In this document: one piece after another, positions 35,459 to 44,295 of the stretch | How positions within the stretch are numbered: the first letter of the stretch is position 1 | How the letters are laid out: each line of letters opens with the position of its first letter | Assembly (NCBI RefSeq): GCF_963666525.1 | Contig: NZ_OY762905.1 | Span: 2,586,001 to 2,650,000, forward strand | DNA: 64,000 nt | Source of the DNA: an uncultured Cohaesibacter sp. | GTDB taxonomy: Bacteria; Pseudomonadota; Alphaproteobacteria; Rhizobiales; Cohaesibacteraceae | Reading direction: 5' to 3' | Translations under genes and position numbers: made by a program | The notes under the pieces: model-generated | The model's database searches: none | What the model saw: the letters and a program-made list of their open reading frames with translations, nothing else | Told to the model about the DNA's origin: nothing

Positions 35459-36769
35459 CTAGTTGAATGCCATCTGCGGCAGCCAAAGCGACAGGATCGG
35501 GAACAGCATGAGGATCAACAGCGTGAGGAAATCCATGACGATGAACCATGTCACGCCCTTGAAAACCTCGGGCAAGGTAACGAGATCCCCTAGCGATCCC
35601 TTGATCATGTAGACATTGAGGCCGATAGGCGGTGTCACCAGACCAATCTCAAGAAGCTTGATGATGATGATGCCGAACCAGATCGGATTCATGTCTGCCG
35701 CCCCTACCAGAGGCAGGATAAGGGGCAAGGTCAGCAACAGCAGCCCGATGCTGTCAATCAACATGCCCAGCACCACATAGAGAATGGTGACTGCGAGCAG
35801 GATCCACCAGGGCTCGGAACTGACGGACAGGATCATGTTGGCAAAAGCGGCTGGAACCCCTGAAAGTGCCAGAAAGCGGGTGAAAAACAGCGATCCGACC
35901 AGAATGATGAAAATGCCTGCCGTTGCCGAAATGGCCTGCTTGATCGCATCAAACAGAGCGTCTCTGGTCAGTTTTCCGCGTATGAAGGCGATGACACCAG
36001 CGATGAAGGCGCCTAGCGCGCCCGCTTCGGTGGGCGAGAAAGCCCCTGAGAAGATCCCGCCCAGAACGGCAAAGATCAGCAGCGGAAGCGGCCAGATCTC
36101 CCTGACAATGGTGCGCTTTTCTTCGTCGGTCACCTCGATGGATGTCTCTCCGGCCAACTCGGGCGATAGCTTGACGCGCATGACGATCATGGCCATGTAG
36201 ATCAGAGCGGAAAAGACACCGGGAATGAAGCCCGCCATGAAGAGCTGCCCGACGGATACCTGAGCATAGACGCCGTAAAGGATCAGCAGGACCGATGGGG
36301 GGATCAGCGAACCGAGCGTGCCTGATGCTGCAATCGTCCCCGTCGCCAGTCCCTTGTCATAGCCATTGCGCAGCATTTCGGGTACGGCAATCCGGGACAT
36401 CGCCGACGCTGTGGCCGTGGAAGACCCGGCCGCGGCTGCAAAAAAGGCACAAGCCCCGACAGAGGCGACGGCAAGACCGCCGGGCAGCCTCGCCAACACC
36501 AGGCGCAGTGCGGTAAAAAGACCGCGCGTCATGTCTGTGGTTGAGCAAAGAAAGCCCATCAACAGGAACATCGGTGCTGCCGACAGCTCCCACTGTCCGA
36601 CATAATCGAACGGGGTGGCCGAGATCATTCCCCAGGCCACATTGAAATTGAACATCGAGGCGATGCCAAACACGGATACGACGCCGAGACTGAGACCGAT
36701 CGGCACCCTGAGGGCGATCAGGCCAAGCGCAGCGATCGTCCCGATAAAACCAATATCAAGATTACTCAT
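35459..36769 (-). CDS. TRAP transporter large membrane subunit (DctM family), system 1
   Basis: 436 residues with about 12 hydrophobic segments, the cation-coupled channel of a TRAP transporter. DctM signatures: AAGSSTATASAMSRIAVPEM, ASGTLGSLIPPSVLLILYG, FSPTEAGALGAFIAG and VTPPIGLNVYMIKG. It is the last gene of the P-Q-M operon, 12 bp after the small subunit gene. The substrate is unknown; the neighbouring TetR regulator and amidohydrolase suggest an amide or dipeptide-like product. Confidence 0.94.
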   Translation of the reverse strand: MSNLDIGFIGTIAALGLIALRVPIGLSLGVVSVFGIASMFNFNVAWGMISATPFDYVGQWELSAAPMFLLMGFLCSTTDMTRGLFTALRLVLARLPGGLAVASVGACAFFAAAAGSSTATASAMSRIAVPEMLRNGYDKGLATGTIAASGTLGSLIPPSVLLILYGVYAQVSVGQLFMAGFIPGVFSALIYMAMIVMRVKLSPELAGETSIEVTDEEKRTIVREIWPLPLLIFAVLGGIFSGAFSPTEAGALGAFIAGVIAFIRGKLTRDALFDAIKQAISATAGIFIILVGSLFFTRFLALSGVPAAFANMILSVSSEPWWILLAVTILYVVLGMLIDSIGLLLLTLPLILPLVGAADMNPIWFGIIIIKLLEIGLVTPPIGLNVYMIKGSLGDLVTLPEVFKGVTWFIVMDFLTLLILMLFPILSLWLPQMAFN

Positions 36770-36781
36770 CCATCAGATCTT

Positions 36782-37276
36782 TCAAAAGGAACGACGCTCT
36801 TTCAGCGCCAAAAGCAGATTGGCCAGGACCGCACAACACAGACCGAAGAAGCCGAATGGCAATGCCCAGCGCGCCGGCCAGATGTAGAAGGTGAAGTTGG
36901 CCATGGCGGTCTGGGCAGAGCGCGTGGCCTGAAGAGCATCCAGCAATGTCTGCCAGCCCAACATGCCGAAAAACAGAAGGCCGATCAGGCAGGAAAAGAC
37001 ATAGAGGACCAGTTGAGCGTACCGGGGCAGCCTCTGGGCAATCAGGTCGACTCGGATATGCTGATGCTTGAACTCGACATAGCCCATTGGAAGAAAGACA
37101 AGACAGACCATGTAGTAGAAGGAGACGACTTCCAGCGTCCCTTGAATCGAAATGCCGCTGTTGCGCAAGATTACATCGAGCGCGATATGCAGCATCATGA
37201 GTATGAGAAACAGGCCGCTAGCTACCAGAAAGACATGGTTGAGCAGCCGCACCATACGGAGCGTGAAAGACAGCAT
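36782..37276 (-). CDS. TRAP transporter small membrane subunit (DctQ family), system 1
   Basis: 164 residues with four predicted transmembrane helices. The DctQ-type segment is SFYYMVCLVFLPMGYVEFKH. It bridges receptor and large subunit in the membrane. It starts at ATG 37276 and follows the receptor gene after a 59-bp spacer that contains a stem-loop. Confidence 0.9.
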   Translation of the reverse strand: MLSFTLRMVRLLNHVFLVASGLFLILMMLHIALDVILRNSGISIQGTLEVVSFYYMVCLVFLPMGYVEFKHQHIRVDLIAQRLPRYAQLVLYVFSCLIGLLFFGMLGWQTLLDALQATRSAQTAMANFTFYIWPARWALPFGFFGLCCAVLANLLLALKERRSF

Positions 37277-37300
37277 GACAGGCCTCTTTTGGAAAAAGTC

Positions 37301-37323
37301 GGTGTCGGCTCAGAGCCGACACC
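37301..37323 (-). terminator. Attenuator-like stem-loop between TRAP receptor and membrane genes
   Basis: GGTGTCGGCT (37301-37310) and AGCCGACACC (37314-37323) form a perfect 10-bp stem with a CAG loop. In the leftward direction it is followed by GACTTTTT. It has full terminator character but stands inside the operon, so it probably lets only part of the transcripts reach dctQ and dctM. Confidence 0.7.
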
Positions 37324-37335
37324 AGTAGAGGGGAA

Positions 37336-38457
37336 CTATTTCACACCGTATGAGGTCGGATCGAGATCACCGTAGATCTCTTTCATTGCCAAAGCAGTCA
37401 GAGCGTCTTCGTCGTTGCGATCCACAGAAGCAAGCAATCCCTCCCATTTGGTAACGGTTGCCCGGAAGGCATCAATGACTTCTTTGCCGTTGGTCAGGCC
37501 AAACTTGTCCGTGGCCTTCTGGTAGACATTGCCAAGGGATTCCTCGCGGAAGGCCTCGACTGATGCCTTGAGGTCATCTGCGGGTTCAGAAACAGTATTG
37601 CCCTTGGCTTTGGCTTCTTCCAGCGCCTCATCGGCCCGCTTGACGTAGTTGATGATCATGCGAGACATCGACCGGGCGGAAGCCTGCATCAGGATGGAGC
37701 GCTGCTCGGCGCTCAAACCGGCCCAGAAACCCTTGTTGTAGCCCCAGAGCGGACCAGACCAGTACATGCCGGTCGGCAGAAGCGTGGTGTATTTGGCAAC
37801 CTCCCACAGGGAGCGGTCGATCAGGTCGTTTGCCGCATTGGTCGCACAATCCAGCGAACCGCGTTCGAGGCCGGTATACATCTCGGACGACGAAACGTTG
37901 ACTGGAATGCCTCCGGCCTTCTCGACCCACATGGAAACGGTAGAGCCTGCGGTGCGAATGCGCTTGCCCTTTAGCTCTTCCAGATTGGTAACCGGAGAGG
38001 AGCAGAACATGATGTAGGGCGGGGTCGCGTAAGCGCCCAGATAGACGATGCCGCTGTCCGACCATTCCTTGAGCTGGGTCTGATTGTGCATCGAGAAGTC
38101 GGCCGTAGCGAAAATCAGCGTTTTGGCATCGGAATAGTTGAAACCCAGTTCTTGTACGGCGTTGGCAACCGGAAGATCTGATGGTGTGTAAATGGCGGCA
38201 TGGTTGACCACCTGCACGATGTTGTCACGAGCGCCCTGAAGGCTTGCGCGCGGCGCCAGCAGAACGGTTCCGGTGTAGACCTGGGGGGTGAGGTCGCCGC
38301 CGGAAAGATCCTTCACGATCTCGGCCCATTCAGCATAGCCATATTTTGAAAGGGGATGGGAAACATCATAAAAGGAATTGGCGATGAAATCGGTTCCGGC
38401 AGAAGCGGGAAGTGCAGTTGACGCAGCAAGCGCCAGTCCGAGCAGAAGTTTTCTCAA
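37336..38457 (-). CDS. TRAP transporter solute-binding protein (DctP family), system 1
   Basis: 373-residue periplasmic receptor. The signal peptide ends at ASAGT. DctP features: SHPLSKYGYAEWAEIVKDLS, LKGKRIRTAGSTVSMWVEKA and ERGSLDCATNAANDL. The start is TTG 38457, with GGAGAATAGTC directly upstream; the nearest ATG is out of frame. Class members bind carboxylates, and a salt-bridge arginine of the R-x-AG type is present (RIRTAGS). First gene of the leftward operon, divergent from the TetR gene. Confidence 0.9.
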   Translation of the reverse strand: MRKLLLGLALAASTALPASAGTDFIANSFYDVSHPLSKYGYAEWAEIVKDLSGGDLTPQVYTGTVLLAPRASLQGARDNIVQVVNHAAIYTPSDLPVANAVQELGFNYSDAKTLIFATADFSMHNQTQLKEWSDSGIVYLGAYATPPYIMFCSSPVTNLEELKGKRIRTAGSTVSMWVEKAGGIPVNVSSSEMYTGLERGSLDCATNAANDLIDRSLWEVAKYTTLLPTGMYWSGPLWGYNKGFWAGLSAEQRSILMQASARSMSRMIINYVKRADEALEEAKAKGNTVSEPADDLKASVEAFREESLGNVYQKATDKFGLTNGKEVIDAFRATVTKWEGLLASVDRNDEDALTALAMKEIYGDLDPTSYGVK

Positions 38458-38540
38458 GACTATTCTCCATTGGTTGTGATTGCTTGTCTCACCTGTTGTT
38501 TGTTTGTGCGGTGATGTTTATTATGACTGTAAACTTAAAA

Positions 38541-38558
38541 ACAAACTGGTCTGTTTGT
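38541..38558. promoter_or_regulatory. Candidate TetR operator (ACAAAC-N6-GTTTGT), TRAP1/tetR promoter
   Basis: Inverted repeat with perfect 6-bp arms around a 6-bp spacer (TGGTCT), in the 173-bp space between the divergent TRAP1 and TetR genes. A second copy with one mismatch and identical geometry lies at 40583-40600. Confidence 0.5.
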
Positions 38559-38630
38559 AAATAAAAATCGACATTCGATGTTGAGATCTGCCATTATCGG
38601 GCTCTCAGCTTGGCGGAGAAAAGGACAGAA

Positions 38631-39314
38631 ATGAAAGAGCGGCCAGCAGCAAAGTCAGAGGTCAAGGGCAACCGGAAACCACAGCGAAGGACGCAGGAAG
38701 AACGATCTCAGGCGACAAGGATTCAGGTCTGTGAAGCCACGCTGGAAACCTTGTACGAGATTGGATACGAGCGCACCTCGACGACAATCATCGCTGAAAA
38801 GGCCAATGTTTCCCGAGGCGCACTAACGCATCAGTTTCCGACCAGAAACGAACTGATCGTGGCCGCTTTCCAGCATTTGATCGATAGCTGGGCGGAAGTC
38901 TATCCGCTTGCAGACTGCTACAATGTCGAACATCTGACCATCTGTGAAATGATCGACGCCTACTGGAACAACATCTTTTCAAACAACCGCTACATTGCTG
39001 CGCTCGAGCTGATGCTTGCCGCCAGACAGGACAATGCCCTTGGTCGATCCCTGCGCGATGTCATGGAGAAGTGGATCAAGAAACGCGACGCCAAGACCCT
39101 GATGCAGCTTTGGGGAGCCGTGGACAGGGAAAGCGATTCGCTTTATTTCCAACTCGTCCTGTCCGTTCTGCGAGGCATCGCCGTGCACCAGAGCTTCGAT
39201 CAGGATGAGTCCGTAGCGCCGCGATTGCTGGAAATGTGGAAAAGGATCGCGCATCGAATCGAAGAAGACCCGATGCGCGAAGAGCTCATTACAGGCAAGA
39301 CGTCTGTTTCTTGA
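38631..39314 (+). CDS. TetR-family transcriptional regulator
   Basis: 227 residues. The N-terminal helix-turn-helix is ETLYEIGYERTSTTIIAEKA, NVSRGALTHQFPTRNELI; the rest is an all-helical ligand domain. A Lys/Arg-rich leader of about 20 residues precedes it. ATG 38631 has AAGGACAGAA upstream; the TTG seven codons earlier is not needed. It probably represses the divergent TRAP1 operon and, through the second operator, the amidohydrolase and TRAP2 genes. Its 3' end overlaps the convergent amidohydrolase gene by 26 bp. Confidence 0.9.
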   Translation: MKERPAAKSEVKGNRKPQRRTQEERSQATRIQVCEATLETLYEIGYERTSTTIIAEKANVSRGALTHQFPTRNELIVAAFQHLIDSWAEVYPLADCYNVEHLTICEMIDAYWNNIFSNNRYIAALELMLAARQDNALGRSLRDVMEKWIKKRDAKTLMQLWGAVDRESDSLYFQLVLSVLRGIAVHQSFDQDESVAPRLLEMWKRIAHRIEEDPMREELITGKTSVS

Positions 39315-40524
39315 CGATTCCGCCCTGCATGATGAGCGGAATATGCGCGCCCTGATCCGCAAGAAGCGCAAGATCTTCAAGCGGGTTGCCGTCAACGACA
39401 ATCAGGTCGGCAAAGGCGCCCGGTGCGATGGTGCCGACTTTACCTTCCATGCGAAGAACCTTGGCGGCGTCGACCGTTGCCGACCGGATGACGGCGTCGG
39501 CGGGGATGTAGCGCCCTCTGAGTGCGAATTCACCCGACTGCTGCGGATGCATGCCGCCCAGCAGATCCGTGCCATACCCCATGGTCACACCCGCTTTGTG
39601 CAGCTTGGCCAATTGGTCCAGCCCGGCCTCGCGGACATCTTCGATTTTGGCAACCGATGCCGGGGGCAGTCCGAACTTGGCCCCTTCCTTTGCCAGATAA
39701 TCGAAGGTGATGTTGGTCGGCACAACAAACTGCCCTTCCCGGGCAATTCGGGCGATGGTGGCTTCACTCATCAGATTGCCGTGTTCGATGCACTCGACGC
39801 CGCAATCCAGAGCACGCACGATCGCCGCATCATCGTAGAGATGTGCGGACACATAGGTGCCAAAGCCCTTGGCAATTTCCACCACGGCCTTGATCTCGTC
39901 AACCGAGAACACCAGATAGCCGATCGGATCTGAAGGGGAGGAGACGCCACCATCCGCCATGATCTTGATGAACTGGGCGCCGTTTTTCAGCTCTTCGCGC
40001 GTCGCTCTCTGAACCTCCGGTACGCCATCGCAGATTCGACCCAATGCGCCCAGTTTTTCCGGGTAATAGCTGACATCACGATTGTGGAAGGCTCCTCGAT
40101 AGTCGGTGTGTCCGCCGGACTGGGAAAGCGCCTTGCCACAGATCACCAGCCTTGGCGCATCCAGCAGCCCATCCGCGACAGCCATTTGCAGGCCACGGTC
40201 AGCGCCACCAAGATCGCGGACCGTGGTGAAGCCGCGCATCAGCATGTCTTTCATGATGTGAGCGGATTTCAGGGCAACCCAGGCATTCGGCAATTCGGCG
40301 TTCTGCCCCAGATTGGCAGTCGTGGCAACAACATGCACATGGCAGTCAATAAGCCCGGGCATTACAATTGCGCCCTTGAGGTCAATCACTTCCGCTCCCT
40401 CGAACGACAGGGAAGGACCAACCTCGACAAATTTGTCCCCTTCGATTGCGATATCCATCGGAGCCGTGGGCTCAGGTGAGGTACCATCGACAATTCGGGC
40501 GTTTTTGATCAGCAATGCGGGCAT
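39289..40524 (-). CDS. Prolidase-like metal-dependent amidohydrolase
   Basis: 411-residue amidohydrolase-superfamily enzyme. Metal-site motifs: DCHVHVV (HxH), carboxylated Lys in FIKIMADGG, VSAHLYDD, CIEHGNLM and GYGTDLLGGMHP (Asp). The pattern resembles the cytoplasmic Xaa-Pro/Xaa-Arg dipeptidase group rather than hydantoinases. The longer frame to 40605 would run through the operator at 40583-40600, and family members start at the metal-proximal beta strand (MPALLIKNARIVDG), so ATG 40524 is chosen. It probably processes a compound brought in by one of the flanking TRAP systems. Confidence 0.88.
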   Translation of the reverse strand: MPALLIKNARIVDGTSPEPTAPMDIAIEGDKFVEVGPSLSFEGAEVIDLKGAIVMPGLIDCHVHVVATTANLGQNAELPNAWVALKSAHIMKDMLMRGFTTVRDLGGADRGLQMAVADGLLDAPRLVICGKALSQSGGHTDYRGAFHNRDVSYYPEKLGALGRICDGVPEVQRATREELKNGAQFIKIMADGGVSSPSDPIGYLVFSVDEIKAVVEIAKGFGTYVSAHLYDDAAIVRALDCGVECIEHGNLMSEATIARIAREGQFVVPTNITFDYLAKEGAKFGLPPASVAKIEDVREAGLDQLAKLHKAGVTMGYGTDLLGGMHPQQSGEFALRGRYIPADAVIRSATVDAAKVLRMEGKVGTIAPGAFADLIVVDGNPLEDLALLADQGAHIPLIMQGGIVKKQTSCL

Positions 40525-40582
40525 GGGCTTGATGAAATCCTTTTTTGCTTGTGCGAGCTCTTTTGCAAATGAGTCTTGATTT

Positions 40583-40600
40583 ACGAACAGAATTGTTTGT
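40583..40600. promoter_or_regulatory. Candidate second TetR operator (ACGAAC-N6-GTTTGT)
   Basis: Same 6-6-6 geometry as the element at 38541-38558, with one arm mismatch. It lies between the divergent amidohydrolase and TRAP2 genes, so one TetR protein could control both transporters and the hydrolase. Confidence 0.45.
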
Positions 40601-40733
40601 AACATAAGAACAGCACAGTCTGGAACTTTGGTAAAGACCTCTGTTTGAATTTCATCAGATCAAAGTGCAAAGCGGCATCAATAAGCCGCATCCGATTGAC
40701 CGCCCTTGGGGGCTTCGACTAGGAACCAAAAAT

Positions 40734-41711
40734 ATGTTTCGCAATCTCCTTCTTTCCACGTTCAGTTTTTTCGCATTGGCCAGTGCCGATGCCATGGCAA
40801 CCTCCTGGGATCTGGCCAGCGAATATCCCGCGACGTCCCTGCATGGTCAGGTTGCCGACAAATTCGCGGCTGCAGTTGCCGATAAGACCGGAGGCTCACT
40901 GGAAATCACGGTTCACCATGGTGGTGCACTTGGCTACAAGAGCCTTGACCACTTCGACGCCGTTGGTGATGGCGCTCTTCAGGCCGCGTCTTCCGCCTTC
41001 GTTTTCTGGCCGGGGATCGACCCGATCTTCCAGCTTTCTTCCCTGCCGTTCCTCGCACCGACCACAAAAGACGTTCACAAGCTCTATGAGCTTGCGCGTC
41101 CCGACTATGACAAGGTTTTCGCTGACAACAACCAGATGCTTCTGCTGGCCGCACCGTGGCCTTCCTCCGGTCTCTGGGGCAACAAGGCCTTTGAAAAGGC
41201 CGCCGATCTGGCTCAGGTCAAGGTTCGCACCTACGACGTGGGTTCAACGGAAGTCATGAAGAATGCTGGCGCCTTCCCGATTCAGATTTCCTGGTCCGAC
41301 GTTCCGGCCCAGTTGTCGACCAACGCCATTGATGCCGTGCTCACCTCGGCAAACGGCGGCATCGGCATCCAGATGTGGGAACTGCAATCCCACTTCACCA
41401 ACGTGAACTATGCCGCTTCCCTGCAAGGCGTGCATGTCAACCTGGATGCCTTTAACGATCTGACACCGGATGAACAGAGCGCCGTGAAGGACGCTGCCAG
41501 GGAAGCCGAAGACTACGGCTGGTCGTTGCTTGAGCAGAGCATGGCGAAAGACTTTGCCACCCTGCGCGAGCATGGCGTGACCGTGACGGAAACCGTACCG
41601 GCTGATTTCTCTGCCTTCCTCACCGCTGCCGCCAAGCCATTCATTGACAAATGGATTGATGCAACCGGTGACCGCGCGACCCGGATCATGGATGCCTACA
41701 ACGGCAAATAA
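40734..41711 (+). CDS. TRAP transporter solute-binding protein (DctP family), system 2
   Basis: 325-residue receptor with a signal peptide ending near ADAMATS. Features: ATSLHGQVADKFAAAVADKT, LAQVKVRTYDVGSTEVMKNA and LSTNAIDAVLTSANGG. ATG 40734 is preceded by AGGAACC; the frame upstream is open but has no leader character. It differs clearly from the receptor of system 1, so the two transporters should take different ligands. Confidence 0.9.
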   Translation: MFRNLLLSTFSFFALASADAMATSWDLASEYPATSLHGQVADKFAAAVADKTGGSLEITVHHGGALGYKSLDHFDAVGDGALQAASSAFVFWPGIDPIFQLSSLPFLAPTTKDVHKLYELARPDYDKVFADNNQMLLLAAPWPSSGLWGNKAFEKAADLAQVKVRTYDVGSTEVMKNAGAFPIQISWSDVPAQLSTNAIDAVLTSANGGIGIQMWELQSHFTNVNYAASLQGVHVNLDAFNDLTPDEQSAVKDAAREAEDYGWSLLEQSMAKDFATLREHGVTVTETVPADFSAFLTAAAKPFIDKWIDATGDRATRIMDAYNGK

Positions 41712-41721
41712 GGTCCCAAGA

Positions 41722-41777
41722 CCAGCCTCTGGCGGGAGTGACCTGAGCCCAAACAGTTCGCTTTTGCAAGAGGCTGG
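41722..41777 (+). terminator. Stem-loop between TRAP2 receptor and membrane genes
   Basis: CCAGCCTCT (41722-41730) pairs with AGAGGCTGG (41769-41777), and an outer AAGGT/ACCTT pair extends the stem. The loop is 38 bases and there is no T-run. It occupies the 160-bp gap after the receptor gene, as in the other transporter operons of this window. Confidence 0.5.
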
Positions 41778-41874
41778 CACCTTAGCCATATAGCCCTTCT
41801 CGCCGTCGAAGGTCTGAAAGGTCCTCTCTCCGGATGACCGTTCGGCCATGCTCTCGTCGAGCATTGGAACTGCC

Positions 41875-42396
41875 ATGCCCCGTTTCTATCGCACTGTCTA
41901 TTTCATATCAGTGGCCGCCGCCATCGTGTCCGCAGCGTCGCTGGTTTTCATGGTCGGGATGATCGCGTTGGAAATCATCCTGCGCTCGGTCTTCTCCACC
42001 TCCACCTTTGTGACGGCCGAATTTGTCGGCTATGCCGTCGCTGTCTGCACGGTCTGGTCGCTGAGCTATGTGCTCGAACATGAGCAACTCATTCGCGTCA
42101 ATCTGCTGATCTCGCGTCTGCCGCCGCGAGTACAGGACTGGATGACGGCCATCTCGGCTTTCGTTCTCTGCGCCAGTTCACTCGGACTTGGCTGGATGTT
42201 CTGGTTGCGGGTTTCCAAGGCATGGTCACGGGGGACCGTTTCGCCCTCCATAGCAGCGGTGCCGATCTGGATACCCGAGGGAATGATCCTGATAGGACTA
42301 CTCATTCTGGCGCTGCAATCCTTCGCCCACGGCTTGCGCCATCTGCAGGGCTATCCGTCTCCGGCCCCGCGGGACCCGCAGCCTTTCACCGAATAG
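41875..42396 (+). CDS. TRAP transporter small membrane subunit (DctQ family), system 2
   Basis: 173 residues, four predicted transmembrane helices, with the DctQ-like stretch VWSLSYVLEHEQLIRVNLLI. ATG 41875 (TTGGAACTGCC upstream) gives the usual short N-terminus before helix 1; the ATG at 41848 is possible but has no ribosome site. The gene is followed by dctM after 18 bp. Confidence 0.88.
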   Translation: MPRFYRTVYFISVAAAIVSAASLVFMVGMIALEIILRSVFSTSTFVTAEFVGYAVAVCTVWSLSYVLEHEQLIRVNLLISRLPPRVQDWMTAISAFVLCASSLGLGWMFWLRVSKAWSRGTVSPSIAAVPIWIPEGMILIGLLILALQSFAHGLRHLQGYPSPAPRDPQPFTE

Positions 42397-42414
42397 CAAC
42401 GAGAGACCGAAACC

Positions 42415-43725
42415 ATGGAAACACTCATCTCCTCCGGCATCGTCCTGTTGCTGTTGTTTGCCTTTCTCGGATTTGGCACCTGGGTATTTGTCAGCCTTGG
42501 ACTGGTTGCCTTCTGCTCCCTGTCCATCATTCTGGGCATGCCGCCGTTGCGCATTGGCAGCATCGCCGCCAACATTTTCTACCGTTATGCATCGAGTTGG
42601 GAACTGGCGGCCATTCCGATGTTTATCTGGATGGGGGAAATCATCTTCCGGACCGACATTTCCAGCCGCCTGTTCAGGGGGTTGTCGCCGTTTGTCGACT
42701 ATATTCCGGGACGACTGCTGCACACCAACGTGCTCGGTTGCACGATGTTCGCGGCAGTATCCGGTTCCTCTCCGGCCACGACAGCAACGGTGGGCAAGAT
42801 TACGACAGCCGAGCTTTCCGCACGCGGCTATAGCCAGTCCATCTCACTTGGGTCTCTGGCCGGGGCTGGCAGCCTTGGTCTGCTCATCCCGCCGTCCATC
42901 GTCATGATCGTCTACGGCATTCTGGCCGAACAATCGATCAGCCGCCTGTTTGCGGCGGGGCTTCTGCCCGGCATCATGATTTCTGCGCTCTATTCGGGCT
43001 ATATCATGATCCGCTCCAAGCTGGATCCATCACTCGTGCCATCTGATCGGCCCAACCACACACTGGCCGACTTCGGCAAGGCGCTTTTGAACCTTGCGCC
43101 GCTGGTCCTGCTGATGGGCGTCGTATTGGGTTCGATCTATACGGGCATCGCGACCCCGTCGGAAGCCGCAGCCGTCGGCGTCGTCGCCTCGATCATCATC
43201 TCGGTCTTCATCGGCCAGTTCTCTGTGCGGCTGCTCGCCGAAACCCTGATGGGTGCGCTCAGGACCTCTACGATGGTCTGTTCCATCCTGATCACAGCGG
43301 CGCTGATGTCGACCGCTATGGGCTATCTGCATATTCCAGCCAATGTCGCCAATGCGATTGCCCAGCTGAACCCTTCGCCCTGGGCGCTGTTGCTCCTGCT
43401 GTCGGTTTTCTACCTTGGCCTTGGCTTCATTCTGGATGGCAATTCCATCGTCGTCATGAGCCTGCCCATCGCCCTGCCCCTTGCCCAACAGGCCGGATTC
43501 GATCCGGTGTGGTTCGGCATCTATCTGGTGCTGATGGTGGAAATGGCACAGGTCACGCCACCGGTCGGCTTCAACCTCTTTGTGCTGCAAGGCATTTCCG
43601 GCCAGCCGATCGGATATGTCGCCCGCGCCGCGCTGCCTTTTTTCTTTCTGATGCTCCTGGGTGTTGTCATCTTGGCACTTTTCCCGCAGATCGCACTCTG
43701 GCTTCCCAATCTTCTTTATGGATAA
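42415..43725 (+). CDS. TRAP transporter large membrane subunit (DctM family), system 2
   Basis: 436 residues, about 12 transmembrane segments, with FAAVSGSSPATTATVGKITT, GSLGLLIPPSIVMIVYGILA, ATPSEAAAVGVVASI and VTPPVGFNLFVLQGI. It forms the translocation channel with the DctQ subunit. A GAF-domain gene follows after 6 bp. Confidence 0.94.
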   Translation: METLISSGIVLLLLFAFLGFGTWVFVSLGLVAFCSLSIILGMPPLRIGSIAANIFYRYASSWELAAIPMFIWMGEIIFRTDISSRLFRGLSPFVDYIPGRLLHTNVLGCTMFAAVSGSSPATTATVGKITTAELSARGYSQSISLGSLAGAGSLGLLIPPSIVMIVYGILAEQSISRLFAAGLLPGIMISALYSGYIMIRSKLDPSLVPSDRPNHTLADFGKALLNLAPLVLLMGVVLGSIYTGIATPSEAAAVGVVASIIISVFIGQFSVRLLAETLMGALRTSTMVCSILITAALMSTAMGYLHIPANVANAIAQLNPSPWALLLLLSVFYLGLGFILDGNSIVVMSLPIALPLAQQAGFDPVWFGIYLVLMVEMAQVTPPVGFNLFVLQGISGQPIGYVARAALPFFFLMLLGVVILALFPQIALWLPNLLYG

Positions 43726-43731
43726 GACAAC

Positions 43732-44214
43732 ATGTCCTCTGAAAACAAACCCTCAATGCCGCAGACCATGGGCATTACCGTTGCCGTTCCTCCGATGTCC
43801 TTCGATCTGGCGAAGGACATCTGCCGGAAGGCCTTTGGCTTCCGGTTGTTCACCATCTTGCTCAATGACAGCAAGTCTGGCGAGATCATGCGGTTGTATA
43901 GCTCGAATGAAGCCGACTATCCTCCGGGAGGCCGGAAGCCCATGGGGCCGACCCCTTGGGGTGACATCGTTCTGAAAAGGGGAATTTGCTGGCTGGGAGA
44001 CGGCGAGGAGGAGATCCGGTGGGCGTTTCCTGATGCAGACAGGATTCTGTCGCTGGGCTGCCATTCCTGTGCCTGCGCGCCGATCATTCATGAGCAGCAG
44101 GTCGTGGGCGTCCTGTCGCTCAGCGATGACAAGGGGCATTATTCCGCCGATGATCTGGCAGGCATCGCTGCCATTGCCAGGCTGTTGGCACCTCTGGTGC
44201 TTCTTGCTGATTGA
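43732..44214 (+). CDS. Stand-alone GAF-domain protein
   Basis: 160 residues, essentially a single GAF domain (TILLNDSKSGEIMRLYSSNE, YPPGGRKPMGPTPWGDIV, VVGVLSLSDDKGHYSADDL). It carries a cysteine cluster, Cys110-x2-Cys113-x-Cys115, where related proteins have a Ser/Asn-containing strand; with Cys31 and Cys86 this could bind metal or be redox-active. It ends the TRAP2 operon and is likely a cytoplasmic sensor of the transported compound or a small non-regulatory binding protein. No enzymatic or DNA-binding domain is attached. Confidence 0.82.
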   Translation: MSSENKPSMPQTMGITVAVPPMSFDLAKDICRKAFGFRLFTILLNDSKSGEIMRLYSSNEADYPPGGRKPMGPTPWGDIVLKRGICWLGDGEEEIRWAFPDADRILSLGCHSCACAPIIHEQQVVGVLSLSDDKGHYSADDLAGIAAIARLLAPLVLLAD

Positions 44215-44253
44215 AAAAGGTGGGTCATTCCATCGATTGGCAACAGCAGAAGA

Positions 44254-44289
44254 GTGGCTCACCGGGCGTTTGAAACCTTGCTGAGCCAC
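44254..44289. terminator. Putative bidirectional terminator between GAF and hutX genes
   Basis: GTGGCTCA (44254-44261) and TGAGCCAC (44282-44289) form an 8-bp stem with a 20-base loop between two convergent genes. There is no long T-run on either side. Confidence 0.35.
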
Positions 44290-44295
44290 CCCATC

